A stretch of DNA of 40,256 nucleotides from Gammaproteobacteria bacterium. GTDB taxonomy: Bacteria > Pseudomonadota > Gammaproteobacteria > Steroidobacterales > Steroidobacteraceae. This document shows positions 33,643 through 40,256 of this stretch, one piece after another. The stretch spans positions 1 through 40,256 of the forward strand of contig JANYJY010000025.1 of assembly GCA_025358295.1 (NCBI GenBank), read 5' to 3'. Numbering within the stretch: the stretch's first letter is position 1; each line of letters starts with the position of its first letter. Both the position numbers and the translations under genes were made by a program. The notes below the pieces were generated by a model that worked only from the letters and a program-made list of their open reading frames with translations, was not told the DNA's origin and did no database searches.

Positions 33643-34620
33643 ATGACGGCGCGGGTCCAGCGGTCGGCCGCTTGGCGAATTGTCGTGTCGTTTCTCGGTT
33701 CGGCGCTGTGCGTGGGTGTCGGACAGAGCGCGAGATCTCAAGTCCAAGGTGGCAAGGGAATGCCACTTTGGAATTTCTATCACTCGACGTTGAGCCACGC
33801 GAAGTACATCGACTTGACGCATGCAATCGCGCCCGGCGGCCCCATTGGCGAAGGATTTGTCGATTTCAAAGTGGGTCCGACCTTGGCGGGAGTGGCCATC
33901 CCGGGCGTCATCAACCTAGGCGAGCCCTTCAGCTATGAGAAGCAGGGCGCAGCGATCACCGCCTACGATTTGCCGATGGACCATATCGGCACTCAGTTCG
34001 GGCCGCCCGCTCACCTGAACGAACATGGTGCCACCATCAGTGATATTCCGCCGACGGTCGCGCTGCGTCCCTTGGTGGTGATCAATGTCGCTCCCCAGGT
34101 GGCGGCCGATCCGGGCTACCAGGCGACCGTTGCCGACATCAAACGATGGGAGCACCGCCACGGGCCGATTCCCAACGGCTCCGTGGTGATGATTCGATCC
34201 GACTGGTCGAAGCATTGGAGCGAACCCAAGCGATTTACGACTGCGCCGTTTCCCGGAGTAAGCTTGGCGGCTCTCAAGTACTTATACTTGGATCGGCATG
34301 TTTTGATGCATGGACACGAACCCTTGGACACCGACAACACGGCACCGGAATTTGTGGGCGAGAAATGGCTGCTGGAGCATAATTTTGCCCAGGCTGAGGG
34401 AGTTGCCAATCTCGATTTGGTTCCCGAGAGCGGCGCTCTCATCTCCATTGGTTTCGCTAGGTTCGAAGGCGGAACCGGCGGATTCGCCCGCTACATTGCC
34501 ATCGCACCGGCGAGTTGGCATTACGGCGTGACCATCGATCAACAGCCTGGTGCACCCCTGCCGACTCATGAGCATCCGCTACGACGCGGGGCGGATGGCG
34601 TGCTGAGAGAATCCCCATGA
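33643..34620 (+). CDS. Exported cyclase-family protein with altered metal motif
   Basis: This is the second PF04199-type protein of the locus, 325 residues, with an N-terminal signal sequence (hydrophobic core about 11-27) implying a periplasmic location. The family motif H-x-GTH-x-D-x-P-x-H reads H114-IGT-Q118-F-G120-PPAH124, so one histidine and the aspartate ligand are replaced by Gln and Gly. Other family segments are kept: YIDLTHAIAPGGPIGEG, GSVVMIRSDWSKHW and the C-terminal ALISIGFARFEGGTGGFARYIAIAP. Activity may use a different metal set or be lost. It lies 13 bases after the receptor gene and overlaps the next gene by four bases. Confidence 0.85.
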   Translation: MTARVQRSAAWRIVVSFLGSALCVGVGQSARSQVQGGKGMPLWNFYHSTLSHAKYIDLTHAIAPGGPIGEGFVDFKVGPTLAGVAIPGVINLGEPFSYEKQGAAITAYDLPMDHIGTQFGPPAHLNEHGATISDIPPTVALRPLVVINVAPQVAADPGYQATVADIKRWEHRHGPIPNGSVVMIRSDWSKHWSEPKRFTTAPFPGVSLAALKYLYLDRHVLMHGHEPLDTDNTAPEFVGEKWLLEHNFAQAEGVANLDLVPESGALISIGFARFEGGTGGFARYIAIAPASWHYGVTIDQQPGAPLPTHEHPLRRGADGVLRESP

Positions 34621-35684
34621 GCGACACCAAGAGTCTCCCGGTCATTGCCAACCGCAAGGGCTACTACTATGAGATCAAGGCCGGGAAGCGCTATTTGTGG
34701 TGCAGTTGCGGGCGCTCCAAGAGTCAGCCGTTCTGCGACGGTTCGCACGCCGGCACCGGCTTTCTGCCGGTTGCGCACAAGGCGGAGCGAGACGAGGACG
34801 TAATCTTCTGCGGCTGCAAGCACACGGCCACGCCACCGTTTTGCGATGGTGCCCACAGTAATTTGCCGGGCGGTTATCTCACCGACGAGCCTGACAGTTC
34901 GGAAAATCGGCGAATCGCGATGCGCGCGGCCGGGCCCGAGCCCATCGTGCAGCTCGACGGCCGATGCTATGTGTTTGCCACGTCACGCGCGTCGCTGACG
35001 TCGCAGGGGGCGATGGGCTACTGCCCCGTGGTAAGCCCGGCCACGGGAGCGCAGTTTCAATCGCAGTTCTACGCGGAAGTTGTTCGCGGCGCCTCGCCCG
35101 TGATTTCCGCCGACGGACGGCACACGGTGTTGTTCGTGACCGAAGGCGCGGGCGAGATCGAGATCGGTGGACGCCGCTTTCCCGTGGGCGCGCGCACCGG
35201 CATATACATCCGTCCAAGTGAAGCGTACCGAATACACAACGAGAACACGGCTCTCGTGAAACTCTTCATATCGAACGGGCCCGGCAGCGAAGATCTTGTC
35301 TGGCTGGACGATATGCCGACGAACTTCGAAGCGCAATTCCCTCAACGCGAGGCGACGGTGGACCCCGCGCAGCGGCACAAAATGGCCGAACGCTACTACC
35401 AAATGCTGGTAAACCGCGAGCACGGTTCGACCGTGGTGACGCAATTCATCGGCAATATTCCGCTGTCGAAGGCTGAACCGCATCGACATCTGTATGAAGA
35501 AGCGCTGATATTTCTGAATGGCGCGGGTGTGGTTTGGACCGAGACCGTCAAAACCACAGTCGCCGCGGGAGATGTTCTATTCCTGCCGCGCAAGCAATTG
35601 CACTCGGTACAATGCACGACACCGGGCGGCTTCGACATCGTCGGCGTCATCTATCCCGGCGACAACCCCTCGATCAACTACTAA
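34617..35684 (+). CDS. Tandem CDGSH iron-sulfur domain fused to a double cupin
   Basis: Residues 29-44 (C-S-C31 ... C40-D-G-S-H44) and 65-80 (C-G-C67 ... C76-D-G-A-H80) are two complete 3Cys-1His [2Fe-2S] CDGSH motifs. A bicupin follows. Cupin 1 (about 145-220) lacks clear metal ligands. Cupin 2 (about 270-350) has H289-x-H291, Glu294/295 and H329 (LPRKQLHSV), a normal metal site. Tandem CDGSH proteins of bacteria are usually stand-alone and under 100 residues. The fusion suggests an oxygenase-like or isomerase-like cupin supplied with electrons by the iron-sulfur part (inference). It has no signal peptide. ATG 34617 overlaps the cyclase stop (ATGA). Confidence 0.85.
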   Translation: MSDTKSLPVIANRKGYYYEIKAGKRYLWCSCGRSKSQPFCDGSHAGTGFLPVAHKAERDEDVIFCGCKHTATPPFCDGAHSNLPGGYLTDEPDSSENRRIAMRAAGPEPIVQLDGRCYVFATSRASLTSQGAMGYCPVVSPATGAQFQSQFYAEVVRGASPVISADGRHTVLFVTEGAGEIEIGGRRFPVGARTGIYIRPSEAYRIHNENTALVKLFISNGPGSEDLVWLDDMPTNFEAQFPQREATVDPAQRHKMAERYYQMLVNREHGSTVVTQFIGNIPLSKAEPHRHLYEEALIFLNGAGVVWTETVKTTVAAGDVLFLPRKQLHSVQCTTPGGFDIVGVIYPGDNPSINY

Positions 35685-35752
35685 AGCCCCGACCAGAGTG
35701 CCGACTCATTGCGTTGCAGGCCATTGCTGACGGACCTTGGGTGGGCCGCCTC

Positions 35753-35775
35753 GGAGACCGGTTCAAACCGGGGGC
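35753..35775 (+). repeat. Left inverted repeat of the ISKra4-type remnant
   Basis: GGAG-A-CCGGTTCAAAC followed by CGGGGGC. It is the reverse complement of 36416-36438 except at position 35757. Confidence 0.8.
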
Positions 35776-35819
35776 AAGCCGAAACCGATGCTACGCTGCC
35801 GCGACCATCGAGGGCGGGG

Positions 35820-36368
35820 GATATCACTTTTCTGTCGGACGGCTGGGACACCGTGCGTCAGGCCCAACTCGGATTCGGGCCGTGGGGCGAGTAAGTGCTC
35901 GATTGGTTTCACATCGGCATGCGGTTCCAGAATCTCACGCAGCTGGCTAAGGGCCTGGAGGAAACCGATGATAGCCCCAAGCGCGGCGCAATCCTGAAGG
36001 ACATTGAAGATGCCAAATGGCACTTGTGGCATGGTTCAGCGTACCGAGCGATTCAACGTCTTGGGTCGCTGACCTGGGACGTCGAGGCAATGCCAGACGG
36101 GGAAGCGAAGACCAAGCTGACGGCGAAACTTGGGGACTGCCTAACCTACATCGATAACAACCAGAGCTTCATCGTCAATTACGGCGACCGCTTCCGGCCT
36201 GGCGATCCGATCGCCAGCGGATTCGTCGAATCGGCGGTGAACCAGGTGGTGGCCAAACGTTTCGTGAAGCAGCAGCAGATGCGGTGGTCTGATCAGAACG
36301 CCCATCGCTTGCTGCAGGTACGAACAGCTGAGCTCAATCGTCAGCTACGTCGACACTTCGAGCACTAG
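35820..36368 (+). pseudogene. ISKra4-family transposase, C-terminal fragment with in-frame stop
   Basis: The frame reads DITFLSDGWDTVRQAQ, then a TAA at 35892-35894, then an open stretch from GTG 35895: LDWFHIGMRFQNLTQLAKGL, IKD-like and KWHLWHGS segments, YIDNNQSFIVNYGDRFRPGDPIASGFVES and VNQVVAKRFVKQQQMRW. WFHI-x-MR, KWxLWHG, FVES-x-VNQVV-x-KRF-x-KKQQMRW are hallmarks of the ISKra4 transposase C-terminus. The N-terminal and middle parts are missing, so the copy is dead. The 157-residue open part may still look like a gene to automatic tools. Confidence 0.85.
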
Positions 36369-36415
36369 TATCCTGGAATCGCAGCCAATGATTCCAGCGC
36401 ACAGCTCGCAGCATA

Positions 36416-36438
36416 GCCCCCGGTTTGAACCGGCCTCC
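36416..36438 (-). repeat. Right inverted repeat of the ISKra4-type remnant
   Basis: It ends 70 bases after the transposase stop. GCCCCCGGTTTGAACCGG is the exact reverse complement of 35758-35775, and the repeat continues five more bases with one mismatch. Confidence 0.8.
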
Positions 36439-36749
36439 AAAAAAAGCCGCTGACCAAGGCAAGATCGCATCGATCGATAACGTCGGAGTGACGAAATCAT
36501 GTGTGAATCTGGGCAACCATGGAGCATTTGAGCGGCCAACGTTCGTCCGGTCATGGAGGGAAAGAAATCCGGTCATGAAAGATAAACGAGATCAGGACGA
36601 GCCAATCGCGCATGCTGCGAACAATGGCCGGAGTTGGCTGCGTTCGCAAGTCTATAACTCAGTCGCAGAGTGCGGCAGAATCGCAATTCGCCATGGACAG
36701 GGCGCCGGCTCGGCAGGACCTCCGGCTGACATCGGGAATGCCATGGTCA
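36439..36749. other. Gene-free stretch between the ISKra4 remnant and the ATP-grasp gene
   Basis: An open frame of 124 codons on the plus strand crosses this stretch, but its translation resembles no family I know, has no ribosome binding site and starts inside the inverted repeat. I see no repeat, tRNA or promoter worth naming. It is probably decayed mobile or inserted DNA. Confidence 0.35.
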
Positions 36750-37610
36750 TCACCACCATGTTCCGAGCACATCGTCCCACGACTCGGGTTGGAATGTGAA
36801 CAATCCAGCTCGGGGCGTAAACGTAAGCTCACCAAAGTACACTCGGCCTCTGACGTTGTAGAGGTCGACTCGGACGAAGTCGATCCCTCGTGATAGTGCT
36901 TGCGCCACTGCGACTAGCTCGGAGAGGTTGTTCGGCTTCGGGGACTGTGTCGCTTGGCCACCACCTGAGCGATGCCGCAGCGCCAAGCTGTTCCATTCGC
37001 TGTCGTAAAATTCGAGCCGGCTATACGCCGGATTATCGAGCTGGATCAGCCGCACCTGACCGTGGAAACACCAACAGCGGAAATCGAGAGGCCCCAAAGG
37101 AACGCCGTCATCGATCAGCTCTTCCACCAGCACCTGCGGAACAATGTGGAAGTATTGGAATTCTCTCGAGCGCCAATAGTAGTTCTCGCGTAAAGCCGCC
37201 CCAAACCGAGCGACGACTTTCGATCGATCTACTTGTCCGCGCACGAAGACATGCCCTCCAGAGCCGTGGTTGGTTTTGATCACATACGACGCGGGCAGCG
37301 TATTGAAGGGAATCGTTGCGGCATTCCTGCCGTGCCACAACAATTCGATGAGATGCTCAGAGCCAACGCGTTCGCGTACATAGTCGCGAACCAGAACCTT
37401 ATCAACGAGTGGGGTAAAACTGCTGTCGGACTCACGCTCCAGCGCGATCATCCGACGGAAAACCTTTTCACTGAAAGTCTGCGGGCTCCTGTCATTGAGC
37501 GACTTTCCGTAGTGATGTTGATATGACGCACGGATGGACCGCAAACCCGTTGCGCGCCTGAACGTCCACTTACCCGCAGCTTTCAACAACCGCGGCACTG
37601 ATGACATCAT
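36750..37610 (-). CDS. TupA-like ATP-grasp protein (cell-surface polysaccharide type)
   Basis: ATP-grasp proteins of this type are found in exopolysaccharide and teichuronopeptide clusters and are thought to ligate amino acids to surface polymers. Visible parts are QTFSEKVFRRMI, DKVLVRDYVRERVG, YVIKTNHGSGG (ATP-binding loop), VEELIDD, LDFRCWCFHGQVRLIQLD and FVRVDLYNVRGRVYFGELTFTP. ATG 37610 (286 residues) is chosen because GGGAG lies 5-6 bases upstream; TTG 37697 and ATG 37664 would extend it. It is alone, with no glycosyltransferase nearby, and is flanked by mobile-element debris, so it was probably acquired by transfer. Confidence 0.8.
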   Translation of the reverse strand: MMSSVPRLLKAAGKWTFRRATGLRSIRASYQHHYGKSLNDRSPQTFSEKVFRRMIALERESDSSFTPLVDKVLVRDYVRERVGSEHLIELLWHGRNAATIPFNTLPASYVIKTNHGSGGHVFVRGQVDRSKVVARFGAALRENYYWRSREFQYFHIVPQVLVEELIDDGVPLGPLDFRCWCFHGQVRLIQLDNPAYSRLEFYDSEWNSLALRHRSGGGQATQSPKPNNLSELVAVAQALSRGIDFVRVDLYNVRGRVYFGELTFTPRAGLFTFQPESWDDVLGTWW

Positions 37611-38084
37611 CTTCGCTCCCGAGTTGAAATGAAATTTTACGTGGTGCTTGGCCACAGAGTTCATCGTAAGCGGCCAAAGAAGCACGTCTTGATTCAAGTC
37701 TCTTTATCGATCATCCGGGGGAGTATCCCCTGTGGTCCGCAATAATTCGGCACGGCGGCGGCGGTCGCGAAGAAGATCGGCGCCCCCTATGTAATAATAT
37801 TCTAGAAGGACGGGTTGTTCCCGCGCTTCCTCGCGGGTTGCTTCGGCGTCGTCTCCGTGCCTACATTGATCGTACGCAGGCACGATTGATATCGCGGTCT
37901 TCTCGTTAGCACAGTTGCTATCGGGCCGCAGATCAGGTAACACGCGCCATCTCCTTGGGGTGTAGCCGCCCGGCGTGACCGGGCCGTACGTCAACACACT
38001 TGGGCGCAAGCCCATGGCGTATGGGGCCTTCGGGCATGGCGGGTAGTGGACTTGTCGGATTAGGAGAACGCGGCTAAAGCAAGG
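37611..38084. other. Unassigned stretch with hairpin-rich segment near 38.0 kb
   Basis: An open minus-strand frame covers 37704-38258, but only its upstream part (above about 38085) is recognisable, as Tn3 transposase. The rest matches nothing I know. On the plus strand TGGGC-GCAA-GCCCA (38001-38014) is a hairpin with a GNRA loop, closely followed by GGCC-TTCG-GGC. Neighbouring hairpins with GNRA and UUCG loops are typical of structured RNA, for example a group II intron piece, but I cannot identify one. Confidence 0.35.
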
Positions 38085-38719
38085 TGCCAGCCAGCTTTGC
38101 ATCGTCAACGACGCCTCACGTGGCTTGACGATCGATTGCTGCCGGCGCTCGAGCAACTCCTCACCGACATCCGCATGAATCGTCTGCGCCAGCGTCGTAT
38201 CATTTTGCCGTCGGGCTGCGACAATGACGGCCCGCAGATCGCGATCGCGCGCCACCAATAACTTGTGGTCGTACAGCCAACGCCGTGCGAACGTCGCCGG
38301 CCTCGATCTGAAGTATGCGTAACCTCCTCTCGTAGGGCTCGAATCAAGGCGCGACGTTGCGCCTCCGTCAGTGACCGAAATCCAAGAATCTCGCAGGCAA
38401 GATCCTGCTGTTCAAATAACGTCCGATGTCGCCGATACATGCCCTTAAGCGAGGCCAGATCCGGCGCCGTGACCCCCAACTGTTCGTAGAGATGTCGCCA
38501 AAGCGGGGGTGGCACGATGTTTACCGAATCGAGCGGCCGGCCGCTCATGCGCAGAAAACCAATCTGCAACGCGAGCCCCAAGTTGAGCGGCGCCTGGCGC
38601 CGCGCCCCGATACTCTCGCGCTCTGCCGCCGTAAAAGTGAAAAACGCTTCAATCTCGAAGCCACTCAGCTCCCGCGGGAGCCGTTTGAGGCCCAAAAAAG
38701 TCGCTTGCCACATATCCAT
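38085..38719 (-). pseudogene. Tn3-family transposase, frameshifted N-terminal fragment
   Basis: From ATG 38719 the protein reads MDMWQATFLGLKRLPRELSG, then FTFTAAERESIGARRQAPLNLGLALQIGFLRM and LWRHLYEQLGV ... LKGMYRRHRTLFEQQDLACEILGF. This is the N-terminal domain of Tn3-family transposases (DUF4158 type). Near 38285-38330 the reading frame changes and continues as FARRWLYDHKLLVARDRDLR, then the family-like ARRQNDTTLAQTIH and SLTMQSWL, and stops matching at about 38085. More than three quarters of the roughly 1000-residue protein, including the catalytic core, is missing. No Tn3 terminal repeat was seen. Confidence 0.8.
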
Positions 38720-38836
38720 TGCGGCTCCATGACGGTCGGCCCGATCGCCCGGCAAAAACGGGAACAGCAGGTTACTGAATTACCAAGGAAAAACAAGATC
38801 AAGCCTTATAATTTGCGGCAAATCCTACCGTCATAC

Positions 38837-38847
38837 ATGGACGCCCC
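38837..38847 (+). repeat. Subterminal inverted repeat of the IS1111-group element (transposase 3' side)
   Basis: ATGGACGCCCC, the exact reverse complement of 40232-40242. It lies about 270 bases beyond the transposase stop. Confidence 0.65.
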
Positions 38848-39118
38848 GTCCTTGCCAAGCGTTTCTTTGGTTTTGATTTCACAGGAGTAGATTGCAGCCA
38901 TACATCCGGCCTTTGTGTGCGACGCGAAGTCGCTGGCCCTGATGGAATATGCTGGTTGACGCCTGATCACTTTTGCGGACTGTTGAAGTCCCTTGACGGT
39001 ATGAGGCTCGGTCAACCCTGGTCTTACCTGTGATGCCATCACTTTGAAAAACGCCTGTGCAATCGGTGGTGAGAAACTTGTGTCGAACGTTTGTGGTCGC
39101 TGTCGATTCTTCGCGAGT
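38848..39118 (-). other. Long non-coding end of the IS, candidate bridge-RNA region
   Basis: No credible protein is encoded here. In IS110-family elements the non-coding end carries a structured bridge RNA that pairs with donor and target DNA; in the IS1111 group it lies downstream of the transposase gene, as here. GCGAC-GCGAA-GTCGC (around 38922-38936) is a clear hairpin. The RNA boundaries and guide loops cannot be fixed by eye. Confidence 0.45.
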
Positions 39119-40162
39119 TTATGCGGCCGTGGGATTTACTGAACGGTAGCCGGCCTGGTAGTCGCGGCCGTGCGCCAATAGCGCCCACACGGTACGTGCA
39201 TTTTTGTTCGCCAGCGCAACGGCCGCGATATTCGGATTACGCCGCGTCGCCACGCGCGCGAGCCACCCATCGGCCCGATCGGGGTGACTCTTCAGATGCA
39301 GCAGCACCGAACGCGCGCCGTGAATCAACATCGTACGTAAGTATGTGTCGCCGCGTTTGCTGATGCTGAGCAGGTTCGTCTTGCCGCCGGAGGAGTTCTG
39401 GCGAGGTACGAGCCCGAGCCATGCCGCAAACTGGCGGCCGTTATGGAACACTTTCGCGTCGCCAACGCTGGCCACCAGCGCACTTGCCGTCAGAGGGCCG
39501 ATCCCGGGAATCGCCTGCAGACGCTGGCTCGCCGCGTCCTCGCGGTGCCAGGCGTTGATTTCTCGCTCCAGCTCCGCAACTTGCCGATCGAGCGCTCGGA
39601 AGTGCTCGAATAATCGGGCGAACAGTGCACGGCTGACCCCCGACAAGCCGTTCTTGGCGTCCTCCAGAATGTCGGGCAGCTTGCGCTCGAGGGAGCGGAT
39701 GCCCACGGGTATCACCAGGCCAAATTCGGTCAGGAGTCCGCGAAGCTGGTTAGCTTGCGCAGTGCGTTCGATGACAAATCCTTGGCGTGCCCTGTGCAGC
39801 CCCAACAGCGCTTGCTGTTCGGTGTTCTTGATTGGCACAAACCGCATGTTCGGTCGGCCCACCGCCTCGCAGATTGCTTCGGCATCCGCCGCGTCATTCT
39901 TGTTCGTCTTGACGTACGGTTTGACGAACTGCGGTGCAATCAGCTTCACCGTGTGCCCGAACTCGCAAAGCTTGCGAGCCCAGAAATGCGCTCCGCTACA
40001 GGCTTCCATCCCAATGAGGCACGGTGCCAGTTGAGCGAAAAACACAGCTACCTGATGGCGCTTCAATTGCTTGCGCAGTACAACTTTGCCCCGCGCATCA
40101 ACCCCATGGACCTGAAAAACTAACTTTGCCAAATCGATCCCAACCTGAGTAATGTTCATCAT
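39119..40162 (-). CDS. IS110-family (IS1111 group) transposase/recombinase
   Basis: A DEDD-type recombinase with a RuvC-like N-terminal domain: GIDLAKLVFQVHG (first Asp), IGMEACSGAHFWA (Glu) and TNKNDAADAEAICEA (two Asp). The C-terminal Transposase_20 domain has IPGIGPLTASALVASVGDAKVF, FAAWLGLVPRQNSSGGKTNLLSISKRGDTYLRTMLIHGARSVL, with the catalytic serine expected in the SSGGK region. ATG 40162 (MMNITQVGID) gives 347 residues, a normal length. A longer start at 40213 would lie in the non-coding end. The frame is open throughout, so the enzyme may be active. Confidence 0.93.
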   Translation of the reverse strand: MMNITQVGIDLAKLVFQVHGVDARGKVVLRKQLKRHQVAVFFAQLAPCLIGMEACSGAHFWARKLCEFGHTVKLIAPQFVKPYVKTNKNDAADAEAICEAVGRPNMRFVPIKNTEQQALLGLHRARQGFVIERTAQANQLRGLLTEFGLVIPVGIRSLERKLPDILEDAKNGLSGVSRALFARLFEHFRALDRQVAELEREINAWHREDAASQRLQAIPGIGPLTASALVASVGDAKVFHNGRQFAAWLGLVPRQNSSGGKTNLLSISKRGDTYLRTMLIHGARSVLLHLKSHPDRADGWLARVATRRNPNIAAVALANKNARTVWALLAHGRDYQAGYRSVNPTAA

Positions 40163-40231
40163 GGACGCTCCAGCTTGACTAAGTGGTTGCTTGACACTTC
40201 CACTCTGGCACAACTGATGCCGTTAAAAGCG

Positions 40232-40242
40232 GGGGCGTCCAT
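40232..40242 (+). repeat. Subterminal inverted repeat of the IS1111-group element (transposase 5' side)
   Basis: GGGGCGTCCAT, pairing with 38837-38847. It lies 70 bases upstream of the transposase ATG (minus strand). Confidence 0.65.
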
Positions 40243-40256
40243 TCCATTACTTTTGG

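Larger units (their letters stand above)
35753..36438 (+). mobile_element. Internally deleted ISKra4-type element with both inverted repeats
   Basis: The ends are inverted repeats of 23 bp with one mismatch (35753-35775 and 36416-36438); the inner 18 bp, CCGGTTCAAACCGGGGGC, are identical. Between them only the C-terminal third of an ISKra4-family transposase remains. Full elements are well over 1 kb; this one is 686 bp. Because both ends survive it could still be moved by a transposase from an intact copy. No target duplication is obvious in the flanks. Confidence 0.75.
38837..40242 (-). mobile_element. IS110-family insertion sequence, IS1111 group
   Basis: A transposase gene on the minus strand is flanked by 11-bp inverted repeats ATGGACGCCCC (38837-38847) and GGGGCGTCCAT (40232-40242). 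The span of about 1.4 kb and a long non-coding stretch after the transposase gene (about 280 bases, against 80 before it) fit the IS1111 group, whose repeats lie a few bases inside the true ends. The exact tips are not visible. The right tip lies within 14 bases of the window edge or just past it. The copy looks intact. Confidence 0.8.

Noticed and set aside
36425-36799. Plus-strand open frame of 124 codons
   Set aside because: It begins inside the ISKra4 inverted repeat, runs into the 3' end of the ATP-grasp gene on the other strand, and shows no domain.
37704-38084. Left part of a minus-strand open frame continuing the Tn3 transposase
   Set aside because: Sequence after the MQSWL segment no longer resembles Tn3 transposases; treated as unrelated DNA joined to the fragment.
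38806-39042. Minus-strand open frame of 78 codons beyond the IS110 transposase
   Set aside because: It crosses the element's inverted repeat and lies in the non-coding end expected to hold an RNA; no protein family seen.
1-40256. CRISPR array, rRNA or tRNA genes
   Set aside because: No regularly spaced direct repeats, no tRNA-like cloverleaf with CCA-proximal motifs and no rRNA signature were seen in the gene-free stretches.

Overview
Organism and overall character. The window is GC-rich, densely coded chromosomal DNA of proteobacterial type, most likely a gammaproteobacterium. The evidence is the gene content: a glycine cleavage operon with split gcvPA/gcvPB under a tandem glycine riboswitch, a YcbB-type L,D-transpeptidase next to a YcbK/MepK-type endopeptidase, RlmI, Lgt-ThyA, and a large TonB-dependent receptor. 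A placement near the Steroidobacter/Nevskia group is a guess from gene style; no rRNA or marker set is present.

Layout. (1) 1-8.8 kb, housekeeping: a SUI1/YciH protein, the glycine riboswitch and gcvT-gcvH-gcvPA-gcvPB-dgkA, then a 952-residue HtrA/Nma111-like protein with one intact and one degenerate protease domain. (2) 8.8-10.4 kb, minus strand: a cobalt-type nitrile hydratase (alpha, beta, accessory protein) in three overlapping genes. (3) 10.5-16.9 kb: GNAT acetyltransferase, TsaC/Sua5, ornithine-decarboxylase-like enzyme, MepK-like endopeptidase, a decayed dapA-family fragment, LdtD-like transpeptidase, cytochrome c lipoprotein and a HIT protein. (4) 16.9-23.5 kb: YyaL-like thioredoxin-domain protein, RlmI, Lgt, ThyA, a SET-domain protein with a histone-like basic tail, a 2OG-Fe(II) oxygenase and an alkyltransferase-like (ATL) protein.

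(5) 23.5-35.7 kb is the most interesting part: an apparently uncharacterised catabolic locus. It holds a cytoplasmic cyclase-family hydrolase, a hotdog thioesterase, an amino acid permease, two paralogous fold-type II PLP lyases, a class V PLP enzyme, an ornithine-cyclodeaminase-family protein, a MarR regulator, a TonB-dependent receptor, an exported cyclase-family protein with an altered metal motif, and a tandem-CDGSH plus double-cupin fusion. Two promoters, one before the class V gene and one before the receptor gene, carry the same AT-rich element in the same register relative to their -10 boxes, which makes a two-operon MarR regulon likely. The logic suggested is outer-membrane uptake, periplasmic hydrolysis, inner-membrane import and PLP/NAD-dependent breakdown of an amino-acid-like compound. 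The substrate cannot be named from sequence.

(6) 35.7-40.3 kb is a mobile-element graveyard: an internally deleted ISKra4-type element with 23-bp inverted repeats, an orphan TupA-like ATP-grasp gene, a frameshifted Tn3-family transposase fragment, and a near-complete IS110/IS1111-group insertion sequence with subterminal inverted repeats and a long non-coding end where a bridge RNA is expected.
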